The notes below the pieces were generated by a model. The model ran no database searches. It saw only the letters and a program-made list of their open reading frames with translations, and was not told the DNA's origin. A program made the translations under genes and the position numbers. Positions 7,894 to 18,300 of a DNA stretch of 25,336 bases are shown here, one piece after another. The first letter of the stretch is position 1. Every line of letters starts with the position of its first letter. Source of the stretch: Pigoraptor chileana (taxonomy: Eukaryota; Opisthokonta; Filasterea); contig CALSCR010002860.1 of the NCBI GenBank assembly GCA_943704495.1, forward strand, positions 1-25,336, in the 5' to 3' direction.

Positions 7894-10887
7894 ATGGCAG
7901 GCGACGGCGACGGCGGCGCTGATGTGCGCATGCCGGTAGATGCGCTCCTGCGCCCTCCCGCCCCTCCAACAACGTCCACCGGCCGCAAGGACGCTTTAGA
8001 TATGCTCAAGACGCCCGCTGGACTGTTCTTGGACGGAAATGACTGCGCGGGCGGTGCTGCATCCACGCGGTATCTTGTTGCTCGGCCCGTGTTGCACGAG
8101 CTACGCAATGACGATGTGTTTGGGAAGGCGCTGCTTGGTCGGAGATGGGGCGCGTTTTACCGCGTGTTCAGGACACCTGCATTCAACATCTTTGGATATA
8201 TTGTGTGGAGTGTCGCTGTTGTTTGGTTTGGGCTGTTTGCCTGTTACGACAGCCACTACGGAGTTGATGGTCGCATCGTTACGGGGCTGTTGACACTGCT
8301 CTCGACAATGTATGTCGTCGTGTGGGACCTGTGCATCACCCGCACAATAACAAAACGATTGATGCGCACGTTTGAGTTTTGGTTCATAGCCGTGCAGATG
8401 CTGGGATTCAGCTTTGCAATGTCGTGGTTGTGGAAATGGGACTATCGAATCACGATTTGCCTCGCGTCGATGCAGTTGGGGTTGCTACACTACCTTGTGG
8501 CAGATGCAATGGCCCTTGGTCTCCGTGCTCGCGTTTTGGAGCGTCTCCTCTTTGCAATCATTCCGCTGATTGTGTCGTATGTTGCCCTTGGGATGCGTGT
8601 CGGCTCTCAGTATGTCGAGCCCACGCGTCTCACCGTCGGCGATGGATATGTGGACGTCCGCATCGTCGCGCTTGACTTCTGCCTGAATATCATTATATTT
8701 TTATCCAAATACGCCGCGACGTTATTTAAGGACCGGCGGTCGGTGATCTTGATTCACGGTCGTTTCAAACTGCAGCGCACGCCCATGGGTGACGAGGCGA
8801 ATGTGATTAAGACCGAGGTCATTGACAAAGTGGAGGGATCTACATCTCTCGCAAGCGGCGTCATGTCGTCTCTCATGAGGCGTGCCGTCAATGAGTACCG
8901 CCCGCCCAAAAAAGTCCTGTCGACAGTGCCGTCGTTTTCGCCTGAATATGCGCTGGACGATGGAAATAATGCCGGTAGCATAAATGTTGTAAGCGCGGTG
9001 TCCGAGGACAGCGCCGTCGACGGCAACCTGTCACACGCCGGTGCGACAAATGCAATGAGTGCGACGAATGTGCGCCCCCGGTCGACGCGGAATGCTGTGG
9101 CACCATTGGCGTCGTCGTCGGGGTTTATGCGTGATGGCGTCGCGGAGGACAGTGTCGAGTCGCGTGGGCGTCTATCGCAAGAGAGCGGTTCCAGTGGAGA
9201 TGGGCAGGACAAGTACTTGTCGGACGAAAGGGCTTTTTTCCCGCCCCTGACAGCCATCATTGCTGAGGCTGAGGTTGACCCGCCGACAACAACAGCAACA
9301 GTACGCTTTTCCGGCGTTGTCAGTACTCTCCCGGGGATTGTTGCAGAAGACTCTCCGATGGCAATGGCGGAGACGAGCATGGTCGTTGATGAACAAGAAG
9401 GGGGTGGCGACCACAACACTCACAGCGCCACGGCCACCAACGCAGTGGGAAAGGAAGGCACTGCGCTGGCCCTCTATGAAAAGATATCCAATCGCTCACT
9501 GGAGCACCCACGTGTGGAGACTGCACCGGCACCTTCCACTGTCGCCCGACGACGCCGTTACTACCTGCAGTCCCTCGCCGTCGAGCACAAAATCGATGTA
9601 ACGCGGACGATTGGGCATGCGCTTGTGGGCGGACAAGTAACTCGGCGAGTGTGGAGCATCATGCGCCACAAGGTTATTTCCGTCCTGTTGAGCGTCGCGT
9701 GGTTTGCGGGATGCATTCTGTCGTGCATGGCAGTGTCGGATATGAGTGTGGCGCGGCACCCGGCAGCCCTTGTCATCGCTGTGCTCGGGATCTGTCTCCA
9801 TATTGTCACGATCACAAAGTCCAATCTCGACATTATGCGTCTCATTGTGCGCACTTTTGAGTTCTATTTTATGATGTTTGAGAACGTCGGTCAGGTCGCC
9901 GCGTTTGTGTTCTACTTTCAGAAGGACGAACGAATTATCTATGCTCTCTTTGCTGCGACGGGGACGATCATGTGCACGTGCTTTGATGCGCAATCGGCCA
10001 AGATGAGGCAGTCGACAAAATACGCCATGCTGATATCGATGTTTGCGTTTGTGTACACGTTCATCGTCATCTACCTGCGCCTGTTTGACAAGCAGGACAT
10101 CAGCATCTCCATCTCCAAGAACGGCGTCTCGTTTGATGTGCGCCTTCTCCTCTGCAACCGCATTGCCGTCCTTGCTATTTTCTACGCAAAGTACTTTTAT
10201 ATTGCGGCACGTGATAGCTCTGCGCTGCTTCTCATAGTCGCTCCATGCATTCTCACCCGAGAGATCACCGCCGAAGCCGCCATACACAAGTCAAGCCATC
10301 ACCAGAGGCGCCGCGCGAGCTCAGCGGCCGCTCCATCAAAGCACGTGCCGCCTACCGATGGCCATGGTAACGTCGACCTCGAGGCCATCGCGGCGGGTGG
10401 TGGGGCAGCTGCAGATGGCGTCACTGCGGGCGTTACTGTGGCTTGGGGGGGTGATGATGATGCCACGGACGGGCACATGTCACCCAGGCACGTGTCGGTC
10501 GGCGTCGCACCCGAAGTGGATGACGGTGCTTGCGGCGACCGCTTTGAGAGTGCACCCTCTGACATTCGCAGTCCCAAGATAAGCAGGGAAATGTCACGTG
10601 CGTCCATTCTCTTTCGCCGTCTGTCGTCTGTGCTGTCCCTGCCAAATAACATGGATTTTGGCGCCGGAAATGGCGAGTCCGCCGCGGGCGGCAGAAAAGC
10701 CTCAGAGTGCGAGCGTGATGCGCACGTGACCCGTGTGACTGACGATGTTTATCCGGAGTCGGCGGGATCGGACGTTGCGGACGAGGTCGATTGGGAGGCG
10801 TATGAAGATGCCATGGCGGAGGCGCGTGACGTGTTGGAAGGCAGAGACGAGGATGACACAACGAACGTGCGCCAGAAGAAGCTATGA
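7894..10887 (+). CDS. Polytopic membrane protein built from two copies of a six-helix module, family unknown
   Basis: An intronless frame of 997 residues. The start is the first in-frame ATG, in context GCAATGGCA; an in-frame TGA lies upstream near 7810 with no ATG between. The N-terminal ~95 residues are polar, Gly/Pro-rich at the start. Module 1 (about 98-280) has six hydrophobic helices. A 310-residue Ser/Thr-rich, probably disordered cytosolic linker follows. Module 2 (about 594-784) has six more, and the tail is acidic (ending near DEDDT). The modules match each other: RTFEFWF at about 158-164 pairs with RTFEFYF at about 653-659. VDVRI, a hydrophobic helix, K-Y and the basic/Asp run before the last hydrophobic segment pair with FDVRL, a helix, KY and ARDSS. 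This indicates an internal duplication giving 12 helices. I do not recognise the family. It could be a channel, transporter or receptor-like protein; no signature decides. Confidence 0.9.
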   Translation: MAGDGDGGADVRMPVDALLRPPAPPTTSTGRKDALDMLKTPAGLFLDGNDCAGGAASTRYLVARPVLHELRNDDVFGKALLGRRWGAFYRVFRTPAFNIFGYIVWSVAVVWFGLFACYDSHYGVDGRIVTGLLTLLSTMYVVVWDLCITRTITKRLMRTFEFWFIAVQMLGFSFAMSWLWKWDYRITICLASMQLGLLHYLVADAMALGLRARVLERLLFAIIPLIVSYVALGMRVGSQYVEPTRLTVGDGYVDVRIVALDFCLNIIIFLSKYAATLFKDRRSVILIHGRFKLQRTPMGDEANVIKTEVIDKVEGSTSLASGVMSSLMRRAVNEYRPPKKVLSTVPSFSPEYALDDGNNAGSINVVSAVSEDSAVDGNLSHAGATNAMSATNVRPRSTRNAVAPLASSSGFMRDGVAEDSVESRGRLSQESGSSGDGQDKYLSDERAFFPPLTAIIAEAEVDPPTTTATVRFSGVVSTLPGIVAEDSPMAMAETSMVVDEQEGGGDHNTHSATATNAVGKEGTALALYEKISNRSLEHPRVETAPAPSTVARRRRYYLQSLAVEHKIDVTRTIGHALVGGQVTRRVWSIMRHKVISVLLSVAWFAGCILSCMAVSDMSVARHPAALVIAVLGICLHIVTITKSNLDIMRLIVRTFEFYFMMFENVGQVAAFVFYFQKDERIIYALFAATGTIMCTCFDAQSAKMRQSTKYAMLISMFAFVYTFIVIYLRLFDKQDISISISKNGVSFDVRLLLCNRIAVLAIFYAKYFYIAARDSSALLLIVAPCILTREITAEAAIHKSSHHQRRRASSAAAPSKHVPPTDGHGNVDLEAIAAGGGAAADGVTAGVTVAWGGDDDATDGHMSPRHVSVGVAPEVDDGACGDRFESAPSDIRSPKISREMSRASILFRRLSSVLSLPNNMDFGAGNGESAAGGRKASECERDAHVTRVTDDVYPESAGSDVADEVDWEAYEDAMAEARDVLEGRDEDDTTNVRQKKL

Positions 10888-11585
10888 AACGACTGAAAAT
10901 TTTGCTTTTTATGTGCTCTTTTGGTTGTGTAGGTGTTGCGCGTGCGTGTGCGTGTGCGTGGTATGTGCGTTCTTTCACAGCATGAAACTCTGTTGTGTGA
11001 TTCGTTTTGGCGACCGCCACTTTGTCTGGCTGAATTGATCAGAGACTGAGGCGATTTGTTTGCCCAACTTCAATGTAGGGCAATCCATACCAGTGTGGGT
11101 GTATTTGAATGCATTTGCTTTTGCGTATGTGTACGTGCATGCATTGCTTGCATTCGTGCATGGTTCGGCGAGGCATTAAGTCCTCATGAACCAAGGTTAC
11201 AAGTCCCCAAGATATAATTACTTCTTGGTTGTTGTGTTTTTGCTTTAGCTTGAATCAGTTATCTAATGCGATCCGTAAAACATCCTCCAACTGGCGATGA
11301 ATATTACACGTGACCGCACTCGCAATAGTCCCTACTCACCACGTCCACTTGTGTCTCAACAACATGGCGCTCCCAAAATAAGCACAGTTTGTGAGACAGA
11401 AATGACTCAAAACGAACCATTCCACTATTTAAAAGTGTGCATGCTACAAAACCACGGAGAGGCGTCCAAAAAATTTCATTCTTGACGTCGTATTGAAGAA
11501 TGTCATCCCACAAGACACAATTAATGCGTTGACTGGCCACACCCTTCCATTCCGCCGCCCCCCCCCTTCTCCTTTGTATGTTTGA
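10888..11585. other. Spacer between two convergent genes
   Basis: About 700 bp between the stop of the plus-strand membrane protein and the stop of the minus-strand SH3/CRIB gene. It should hold both 3' UTRs. I see no canonical AATAAA on the expected strands close to either stop. A TG/GCATG-rich stretch lies at about 11100-11165 and a C run at 11560-11566. No gene seen. Confidence 0.55.
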
Positions 11586-14549
11586 TCAAAACAGCACTTC
11601 GACGACGTAGTTTCCCGGAAAATGGCCCGTCTTGCCCGTCCGCTCACACAAGCCCTTGAGCCAGCCGTCCTGACCAACCGCCTCCACACGCACATAGTCA
11701 CCCGCAATCAAACTCAGCTCGTCGTCCCGGTCGGCAGCAAAGTCGTACAGAGCGCGATACCGCGGCAGGGGCTTACGCGGGGGCGGTAGAACTGGAATCG
11801 CCTCCACTTCGGGTGCAGAAGTGGGGGCAGGAGTGGGGGCAACCGCGCGGGTGTGTGTTGCGGGGGCGGGTGGCGGAGGGTGGCTGGGTGGCGGCACAGC
11901 ACCGCCCTGCTCTTCAAGCATCATTTGCCTGCGCTTTTGCTCGACCTTCAGCCGACGCGCCTCTTCATCCTCCGGAGGTGGCGGCGGCGCAGCCTTCCGT
12001 ATGGTCTGTGGTGACGCCATTGCGCCTCCCAATGATGACACACCCCCGTCACTGATGCGATTGTTCGGCACTGACGACGCCACGGGCTGACCCGCACTAT
12101 GCTGCTGTTGTGGTACTGGTTGGGCACCGGGCGGGGGCGGGGGCGCCGCCCGAGTCGGAGGTGGCACGTGACCACCCGAAGGCGGCGGTGGGGCAGCGCG
12201 AGTGGGAGGAAGCGCCGCAGGCGGCGGGCGTTGGGACTGTGACGGTTGGCCGTGGGCGGCGACTGGAGGTGGAGGAGGTCCGCCCCTCGGCAGGGGCGAA
12301 CGTGGTGCCGGCGCTGCATGTCATGGCAGAGTGGTCGATTCGAATTAGCAATTAGTTGAGAATAATGGCGCCAGGGTATATGTGTGCGTCTGCGTGTTTG
12401 TGTGTGTGTGGCAGTGGCATTGTTGGTATAAATGCAATACAGAGCATGGACCAGCTTGTACACGGACTCGCATTCTTCCACAAACAAACAAAAAACACAA
12501 CAAGCGAAAGCAGCACACGCAGCGCAACGATTCACACAAAACACCAACAAACTCACACGTGCCGGGCGCGCCCCCCGGAGAACCCGCCGCCTTACTCTGC
12601 CCATCCAGCTTTGTCAACCAGTCCTGCGGCAGTCCCCTCGCATCAAACCCGCCCTTGTCGACGTCAAAGCCGAGATGTGACACGTGCTCAAACGAGTCCT
12701 GCTTCGGCAGGGATATCATGCTCTTGTCCAGACGCACTTTGGGGCCGAGGAGGCCGTCGCTGCTTTTTGTGCGCATGTGCATCGATTTCTTCGCGGCATC
12801 GAAATCCCCCGGTTTTGCGGCTTCAGAAGACGGGCGTGAAGGTTTTGGAGATGATTTCGAGTCCAGAAACGAGCCAACAGAACCGCCCGCAGACGAGGCG
12901 GGCTTGTGTCCGAAAGAAGTGCGTTTTGCAGACGGTGATTCCTTGAATGCCGTGTGCGTCGGGGAGGAGGGCGCGGCCGTCGACTGTCTCTGCGCGGGTG
13001 TCGGGGATACTGGGGCAGCTTTAGCCGCCGCAGTGGGTATCGCAAGGGTCTTTTTCACGCATTCAGTCGACTCGCCAGCCTCGAGTTGGCGCACAAAAGA
13101 GGAGGGAAACTGGCCCCTTCGTCCATTAAATTCGCCGGTCCACCAGCCATCTGCATCGCGCGCCCGTATTGCAATCACGTCGCCCTCAAAGAAGAGAAGG
13201 TCATCGTCACTCCCGCCGACAACTTCGTAGTCGAAGAGTGCGCGCGCAAGACACACGACACCGTCGTCCGCGGGCAGCGGTGCAATCTTCCGCACTCTCT
13301 CTCCGTTCGCAGCGACCTCCGTCGTCACAGAGTCCGCCTGCATCTGCCGTTTGCGCGCGAGCTCCTGCTCAATGCGCTTCTCAGCCTCAAATTCAAGCGC
13401 AATCTCGCGTTTTGTGCGCTCATACGAGTCCTCGTTGTGCCTTTCAATGTCGATTTTGGCGCGCTCTTCCGTCTCCTTCAACTGCCGCTCACGTGATTCC
13501 CTCTCGAGCCGCTCCTCCAGCTCCCGCTTCCTGCGCGCCTCGTCCTCGCGGGCTTGTTTCTCCTTCAGCGCCTTCTCCTCCGCAAGCCTGCGTTGGCGCT
13601 GCTCCTCGTCCGCCTTTGTCTTGGCCTCAATCACCTGCCTGCGCTTCTCATCCCTCTCCCTCTCGTCCTTTTCCCGCTTCAGGGCGGCCGCACGGCATGG
13701 AGGGACGTCGCAGAACCACTCGCAGCACTCAAACGCACCCCGCGACAGCATCACGCACCGGCGGTGAAAGAAACGGCTGCAACCGCCCACGCAGCACATC
13801 GAGTCGTCGTCCATTGGGGACTTGCACACCCCGCAGTCCCAGCACCCCGGACCGAGCTCTGACGCATGCGCGGCCAGTGCCTCCTTTGCTGCACGTGACA
13901 GCGACGACGCTGATGTGAGCACATTTTGGGCCCCGGAAACACCAAACTTTCCATCGACGCACTGCGAAATGCTTCCCTTTGCAGCATTTACAAACGCAGT
14001 AAGCGACATGACAATAAGAGACTGAAATCCAAGCCGCTCAATTAGCAGCGACCCGCCTGAGTCCTTCTCCGCCGTCAGCTCCTTTGCGGCGGATGCAGCT
14101 TGCGTTACAGCACGCATGAGCGCATCGGGTGTGCCCGTCGAACTACGCGTGCATGCAACAGCGTCGTTAAGTGCAACAAGAAGGCGGATGACGACGGCAT
14201 CGGTACTGGCCATCTTTCGGAGGGCGGGCGGCGGCGCAGCGGCAACAACAACACCACCAGCACCACCTCCTCCTCCTCCGAGAAGCCCCGTCCGGCGGTA
14301 AATGTCACTTGCCGTTTCCACGAGCTGTGATGCGAGGATGACACCGCCATTGCCGGCGACGTACGCTTTCGCACGCGCGACGAGATCACCGAGCAAGGCA
14401 ACAACCTCGTTGCGCTCTCCGTCCGACAGTCCATCCAGCTGGCTTTTGGCAGCCGCAACAACGGCGACCGTCGAGGGGATTATGGATGCAAGGTCGGTAG
14501 CCTTGACTGCCAAGAGAAGCCTTTCTACTTCTTTGTTAACGCTCGCCAT
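11586..14549 (-). CDS. PHD-like zinc finger, coiled-coil, SH3, CRIB and second SH3 scaffold protein (probable Rac/Cdc42 effector)
   Basis: Two exons on the minus strand, 14549-12557 and 12313-11586, joined in frame through a GTGAGT...GCAG intron to 906 residues. An alpha-helical N-terminus (1-230), vaguely like a talin-type bundle, is followed by a Cys/His cluster at 236-285 (CGVC, CCVGGC, FFHRRC, WFCDVPPC) fitting a PHD finger. A highly charged coiled coil (about 288-410) leads to SH3-1 (435-489: ALFDYEV, DGWWTGEF, GQFPSSFV). A Ser/Pro linker carries ISLPKQDSFEHVSHLG at 612-627, an exact CRIB consensus match, continued by GLPQDW as in PAK kinases. A proline-rich region (about 675-830) precedes SH3-2 at 851-906 (ALYDFAA, DGWLKG, GHFPGNYV). 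CRIB motifs bind GTP-loaded Rac/Cdc42 and SH3 domains bind proline motifs, so a cortical actin or signalling scaffold is inferred. No kinase or WH2/VCA domain is present. The zinc finger is odd in this setting. Confidence 0.92.
12314..12556 (-). other. Intron of the SH3/CRIB gene
   Basis: Minus-strand donor GTGAGT at 12556-12551 and acceptor CATGCAG ending at 12314. A donor two bases upstream (GTGTGA) would break the frame into the proline-rich exon, so GTGAGT is preferred. On the sense strand the first half is GT-rich and the second half holds CACACACACACAAACACG-type repeats, the same polarity as the plus-strand genes. Confidence 0.85.
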
Positions 14550-15377
14550 GTCGCCTCAGTGAGTGGAGATGCGCACGCCGAGAGAACTTCAGTGCGAAAT
14601 GAGCCCACCCACGTTATGTGATGCTACTAATGTGCGAGTATTGTGAGTGTGAGTATGTGTGTGGGTACGTGCATGTGCGGGTGTGCGTATGAGCGGGTGT
14701 ATGTGCGTGCGTGTGAGTATGTATGTATATATGTATGTTGCGTGTTGGTGCTTCGGGCACACGCGCCCCTTTGTTTGATGTCGAATCACTCAGCGATTAC
14801 ACGCCCAAGCAACGCCAATTGAAGTGTTTTCGGAGGGGTTTTTCTCGAAAGAGAAAACGGAATGCCAGCGATTTCTTCGTGTTTTTTTAAAAATATTATT
14901 AGGGACTGTGTGTCTTATTGAATGTGATCGTAACTTTAATCGTAAAAGTTGAAGAAGATGCACGCTTGACGACAGGGGCATCAAGCGCCTTTGCGGCGGG
15001 TGTCGAGTTGTCATCCGCGTAAACATTTGACAAAGCGAATGCTCGCTTAAATACTATAAGCGCGATCTCGGATATATTTATGACATATTTAGCGCGATCT
15101 CGCTTACTGCTGATGTGCGCACTCCACCTTACACGGACCGGCACGTGCTCTCTGCTGGGGTTCCCCAAAGTCGGCTGTTTTCAGTGCCGTCTGAGTGCGT
15201 GACGCGCGTGCGATGTTGCTCTTGGAGCATTGTACGTGGGCATTGTACGACACGTAACATACACAGATGACACACATTTATGCACACAGAACAAATGCTA
15301 ATGGCACGGCCTTTGATCACACATATATTTTCGTTAAGTCTTACACTTCCGTCAGGTCACAGATTCAATATCGCATC
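14550..15377. other. Divergent promoter region between the SH3/CRIB gene and FAH
   Basis: About 830 bp separating two genes transcribed outward. It contains a TG/GTATG-rich tract at about 14640-14740, an AT-rich patch near 14880-14910, and a pair of identical 12-bp elements (15059-15070 and 15091-15102). TATA-like sequence (CACATATATTTTC) lies near 15318-15331, about 50 bp before the FAH start. No coding sequence is supported. Confidence 0.5.
15059..15102. promoter_or_regulatory. Repeated 12-bp element AGCGCGATCTCG, possible regulatory sites
   Basis: AGCGCGATCTCG occurs at 15059-15070 and again, identically, at 15091-15102, 32 bp apart centre to centre, about three helical turns. The spacer is AT-rich (GATATATTTATGACATATTT). 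The pair lies about 280 bp upstream of the FAH start in the shared divergent spacer. Exact repetition and helical spacing suggest a transcription-factor site pair, but no factor is known. Confidence 0.4.
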
Positions 15378-18300
15378 ATGTCGTTTGTAAACGTTCCCGC
15401 CAATTCGGACTTTCCGATCCAGAACTTGCCGTATGGCGTGTTCTCGACCGCGAATGATGTGGGTAATTACTTGATATTCGTTGGTTTGTGGAATGTCTTA
15501 CTGTGGTGCGTGTGAGTTTAGGTGATGTGCGCGTGTGAGTATTTGAGTGGTGTTGTGCGTGTGTACATGTACATGTTCGGGTGAGTGAGATCTCCCACGC
15601 AGTTTGCTTAATCGCTCTTGTATTGAACTGCAAATGTATATAGTCGACGCATCGCATTGGTGTGGCAATTGGCGAGCATGTGCTTGACGTCAAGCGTGTG
15701 GCGCATCTCTTCAACAACCAAGACATTGCCACTGCCTTTGCTCAGGTATGCACGCTCTCTCGTGTGTGTGCGTGTATTGAGTTGTGATACTTTGTGCATG
15801 TTTTTGCTATGTTCGCAAATAGATCAAGTTGCATCCGAAGGGGGCTGTCAAATAGTGAAAAATCGCGCGCCATGGGTTGCCCTTGCTCCCTTACTTCGTA
15901 TAATTATGTGCATGTGATAGCAATCCTTTTTGATCGCCCTTAGTAGTATGGTGTGTGTATGAATCGAGCGAGCGAAAGTGCGCAAACGTTAGTGTCAACA
16001 GGCAGTAGTAGTAACAGACGTGTTGTATGGTCGCAGCCCACGCTGAATGCGTTCATGGGTCTCGGGAAGGAGCTGTGGCACTCGGCACGGACGACGCTGC
16101 AGCGGATTCTCTCGGCGGATGAGCCCACGCTGCGAGACAACGCCGAGCTGCGTGCGCAGGCCATTATTCCAATGGCATCCGCGACCATGCACATGCCCGC
16201 ACAAATTGGTGGGTGTGCTTTGTTGGTGTGCTTTGTTGGTGCTTCCGTTGGTCTGTGATGAAGATGCGAACGCCAGTTGTAAATCGACATGCAATAAGAA
16301 CTATGGGATATACTGGCTGATCAATATACTTGTGGGGTCTTTGTGTCCTGCTCGTGTACTTGTCTCATTAGAATGATGGAAAGTGCGCTTTGTGGCTAAT
16401 CTATTGTGTGTAAGTGTGCGTATATGTGTGTTCGTATGTGCGTGTGTGCGTGTGTGCACGTGCGAGGGGGATGCATACCCCTTTGCCGTTGACGACGGGC
16501 GGTGTTTATGAAATTCTATCGAAAATATTGCACTCATGACTTTGCAATTTATCCCGCAATGATCGAGAATATGTGATGTGTTTAGCGGTCTTGTTTGTTG
16601 GGTCTTCGTTTGTTGTTTTATTTGCGCGAGAATCATGCTAATTGCGCTTGCATCGCAATGGTTTGGAAGCACAGGCGATTACACCGACTTCTACTCGTCA
16701 CGTGACCATGCCACCAATGTCGGCATTATGTTCCGCGGGAAGGAGAATGCTCTCATGCCCAACTGGTGCGTACAGTGTGCATGCAAAGAAAAAAGAATAC
16801 TAAGTTTACGTTATATTTGTTTGTAGAGTCTATTGAGATGATGAGTTGAGATCGACAATCTCTTTGTTGATATTCTGCCACCCTTCCCTCAAAAAACAAC
16901 ACGCACACACACACACACACCGACCCTGCATTGCCAGGCTGCACCTTCCCGTGGGATACCACGGCCGCGCGTCTTCGATTGTTGTCTCTGGGACTCCCCT
17001 TGTGAGGCCGAGTGGACAACTCTGCCCCGATGAAACGAAGCCGCCCGTGTTTGGATCATGCAAGCTGCTTGATTTTGAGCTCGAAATGGTATGCCTGTCC
17101 CTGACCCCTTGTGAATGGTTGTGTTGTCTCTGTTTGGTGCTGTGGAGTCGATAGGCTTTTGTCAAAAGCGCTTTGAGCGCCGAAGGAATGCTTGTGTGTG
17201 CGTATGCGTGCGTGTTTCTTGTAGGTACGTATGTTTGTTTATGTTCGAGTCTTCTTACAGTCAACTTGCATATGTGCGCGTTTAGTTGCTGTGTATGTGT
17301 GCTTTTGATTCATTCCTTCATTTAATCTGGATCTCTGCTGACGTACCCATGGTGCGCTGTCTGTGTGTGTGTGTGTGTGTGTTCCTCCCAACCATGCAGG
17401 CCTTCTTTATGGGACCCGGCAACAAGCTTGGCGATCCGATTCCCGTTTCCGAGGCGCACAACCACATCTTTGGAATGGTCATTATGAACGATTGGAGCGG
17501 TGGGCTGCTTGTCCGTGTTTGTCGCCCACTGTGTTGGGCGGCGCGTTTTCCATTCTGAAAAATAGATAAGGCGGGTGCGATGAGCTTCTCAGCTCTCTCC
17601 CGTCCCCTCTCGTCTCCCTCTGTAGAGTGATGTTTATGCTTTGCGGAAGGAGGGAAGGGGCAGTCGTGTGTTCTGCGCTGATGCTCACCATTGGTTTTTC
17701 CGGTGATGCAGCACGTGACATTCAAAAGTGGGAGTATGTTCCCCTGGGACCTTTTCTCGGGAAGAACTTTGGCACCACTGTCTCTCCGTGGGTTGTCACT
17801 ATGGAGGCACTTGCGCCATTTGTCGTCCCCAACACACCCCAGGTGAGTGTGGTGTTGATTCTGTGTGCATGTGCACTCTAATGTCACATGTTACAAAGTG
17901 GTTGGCTGCCCCATTGTGGTTTGATTGTGATTCCTTGAATCCACATGCATCTCTCTCTCTCTCTTTCTCTTGTGGTGGATGGGCTTGTGCTATGTCCATA
18001 GTGTTTTATAAGTAAATTAATGGAGGTATCTCTTTCTGTGCCGTTGTTATTGCTGTCGTCGGTCCATTTCTCCTCACTATTTTGTTAACTGTCTGCGTCC
18101 AGGACGACCCTCTCCCGCTTCCCTATCTCCGTCACAGCGACCCCTTTACGTTTGATGTGAAGCTGGAAGTCGCCATCAAGCGTGAGTATTTATGTACATT
18201 GTATCGGTTATTGATGGCGTGCTTTTGTTGGTGATGGCTCTTGTTTGACTCATCATGAAAATTGGTTCGTTACTTTTTACAAATTGTACGTATTTTTTCG

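Noticed and set aside
9496-10287. 263-codon minus-strand frame (and another at 8754-9419)
   Set aside because: Both are antisense to the duplicated membrane-protein gene and show no recognisable domain; their composition mirrors the sense codons.
12097-12351. Alternative reading frame for the second exon of the SH3/CRIB gene
   Set aside because: Using a donor two bases earlier (GTGTGA) would enter this frame, which stops near 12097 and loses the proline-rich region and SH3-2. The GTGAGT donor keeps the long open frame with a clear SH3.
13169-13918. 249-codon plus-strand frame rich in Ser, Pro and Arg
   Set aside because: It is antisense to the zinc finger and coiled coil of the scaffold gene, whose domains are clear on the minus strand.
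14899-15168. Small minus-strand coding sequence in the divergent spacer
   Set aside because: No recognisable motif; it overlaps the AT-rich repeated promoter elements.
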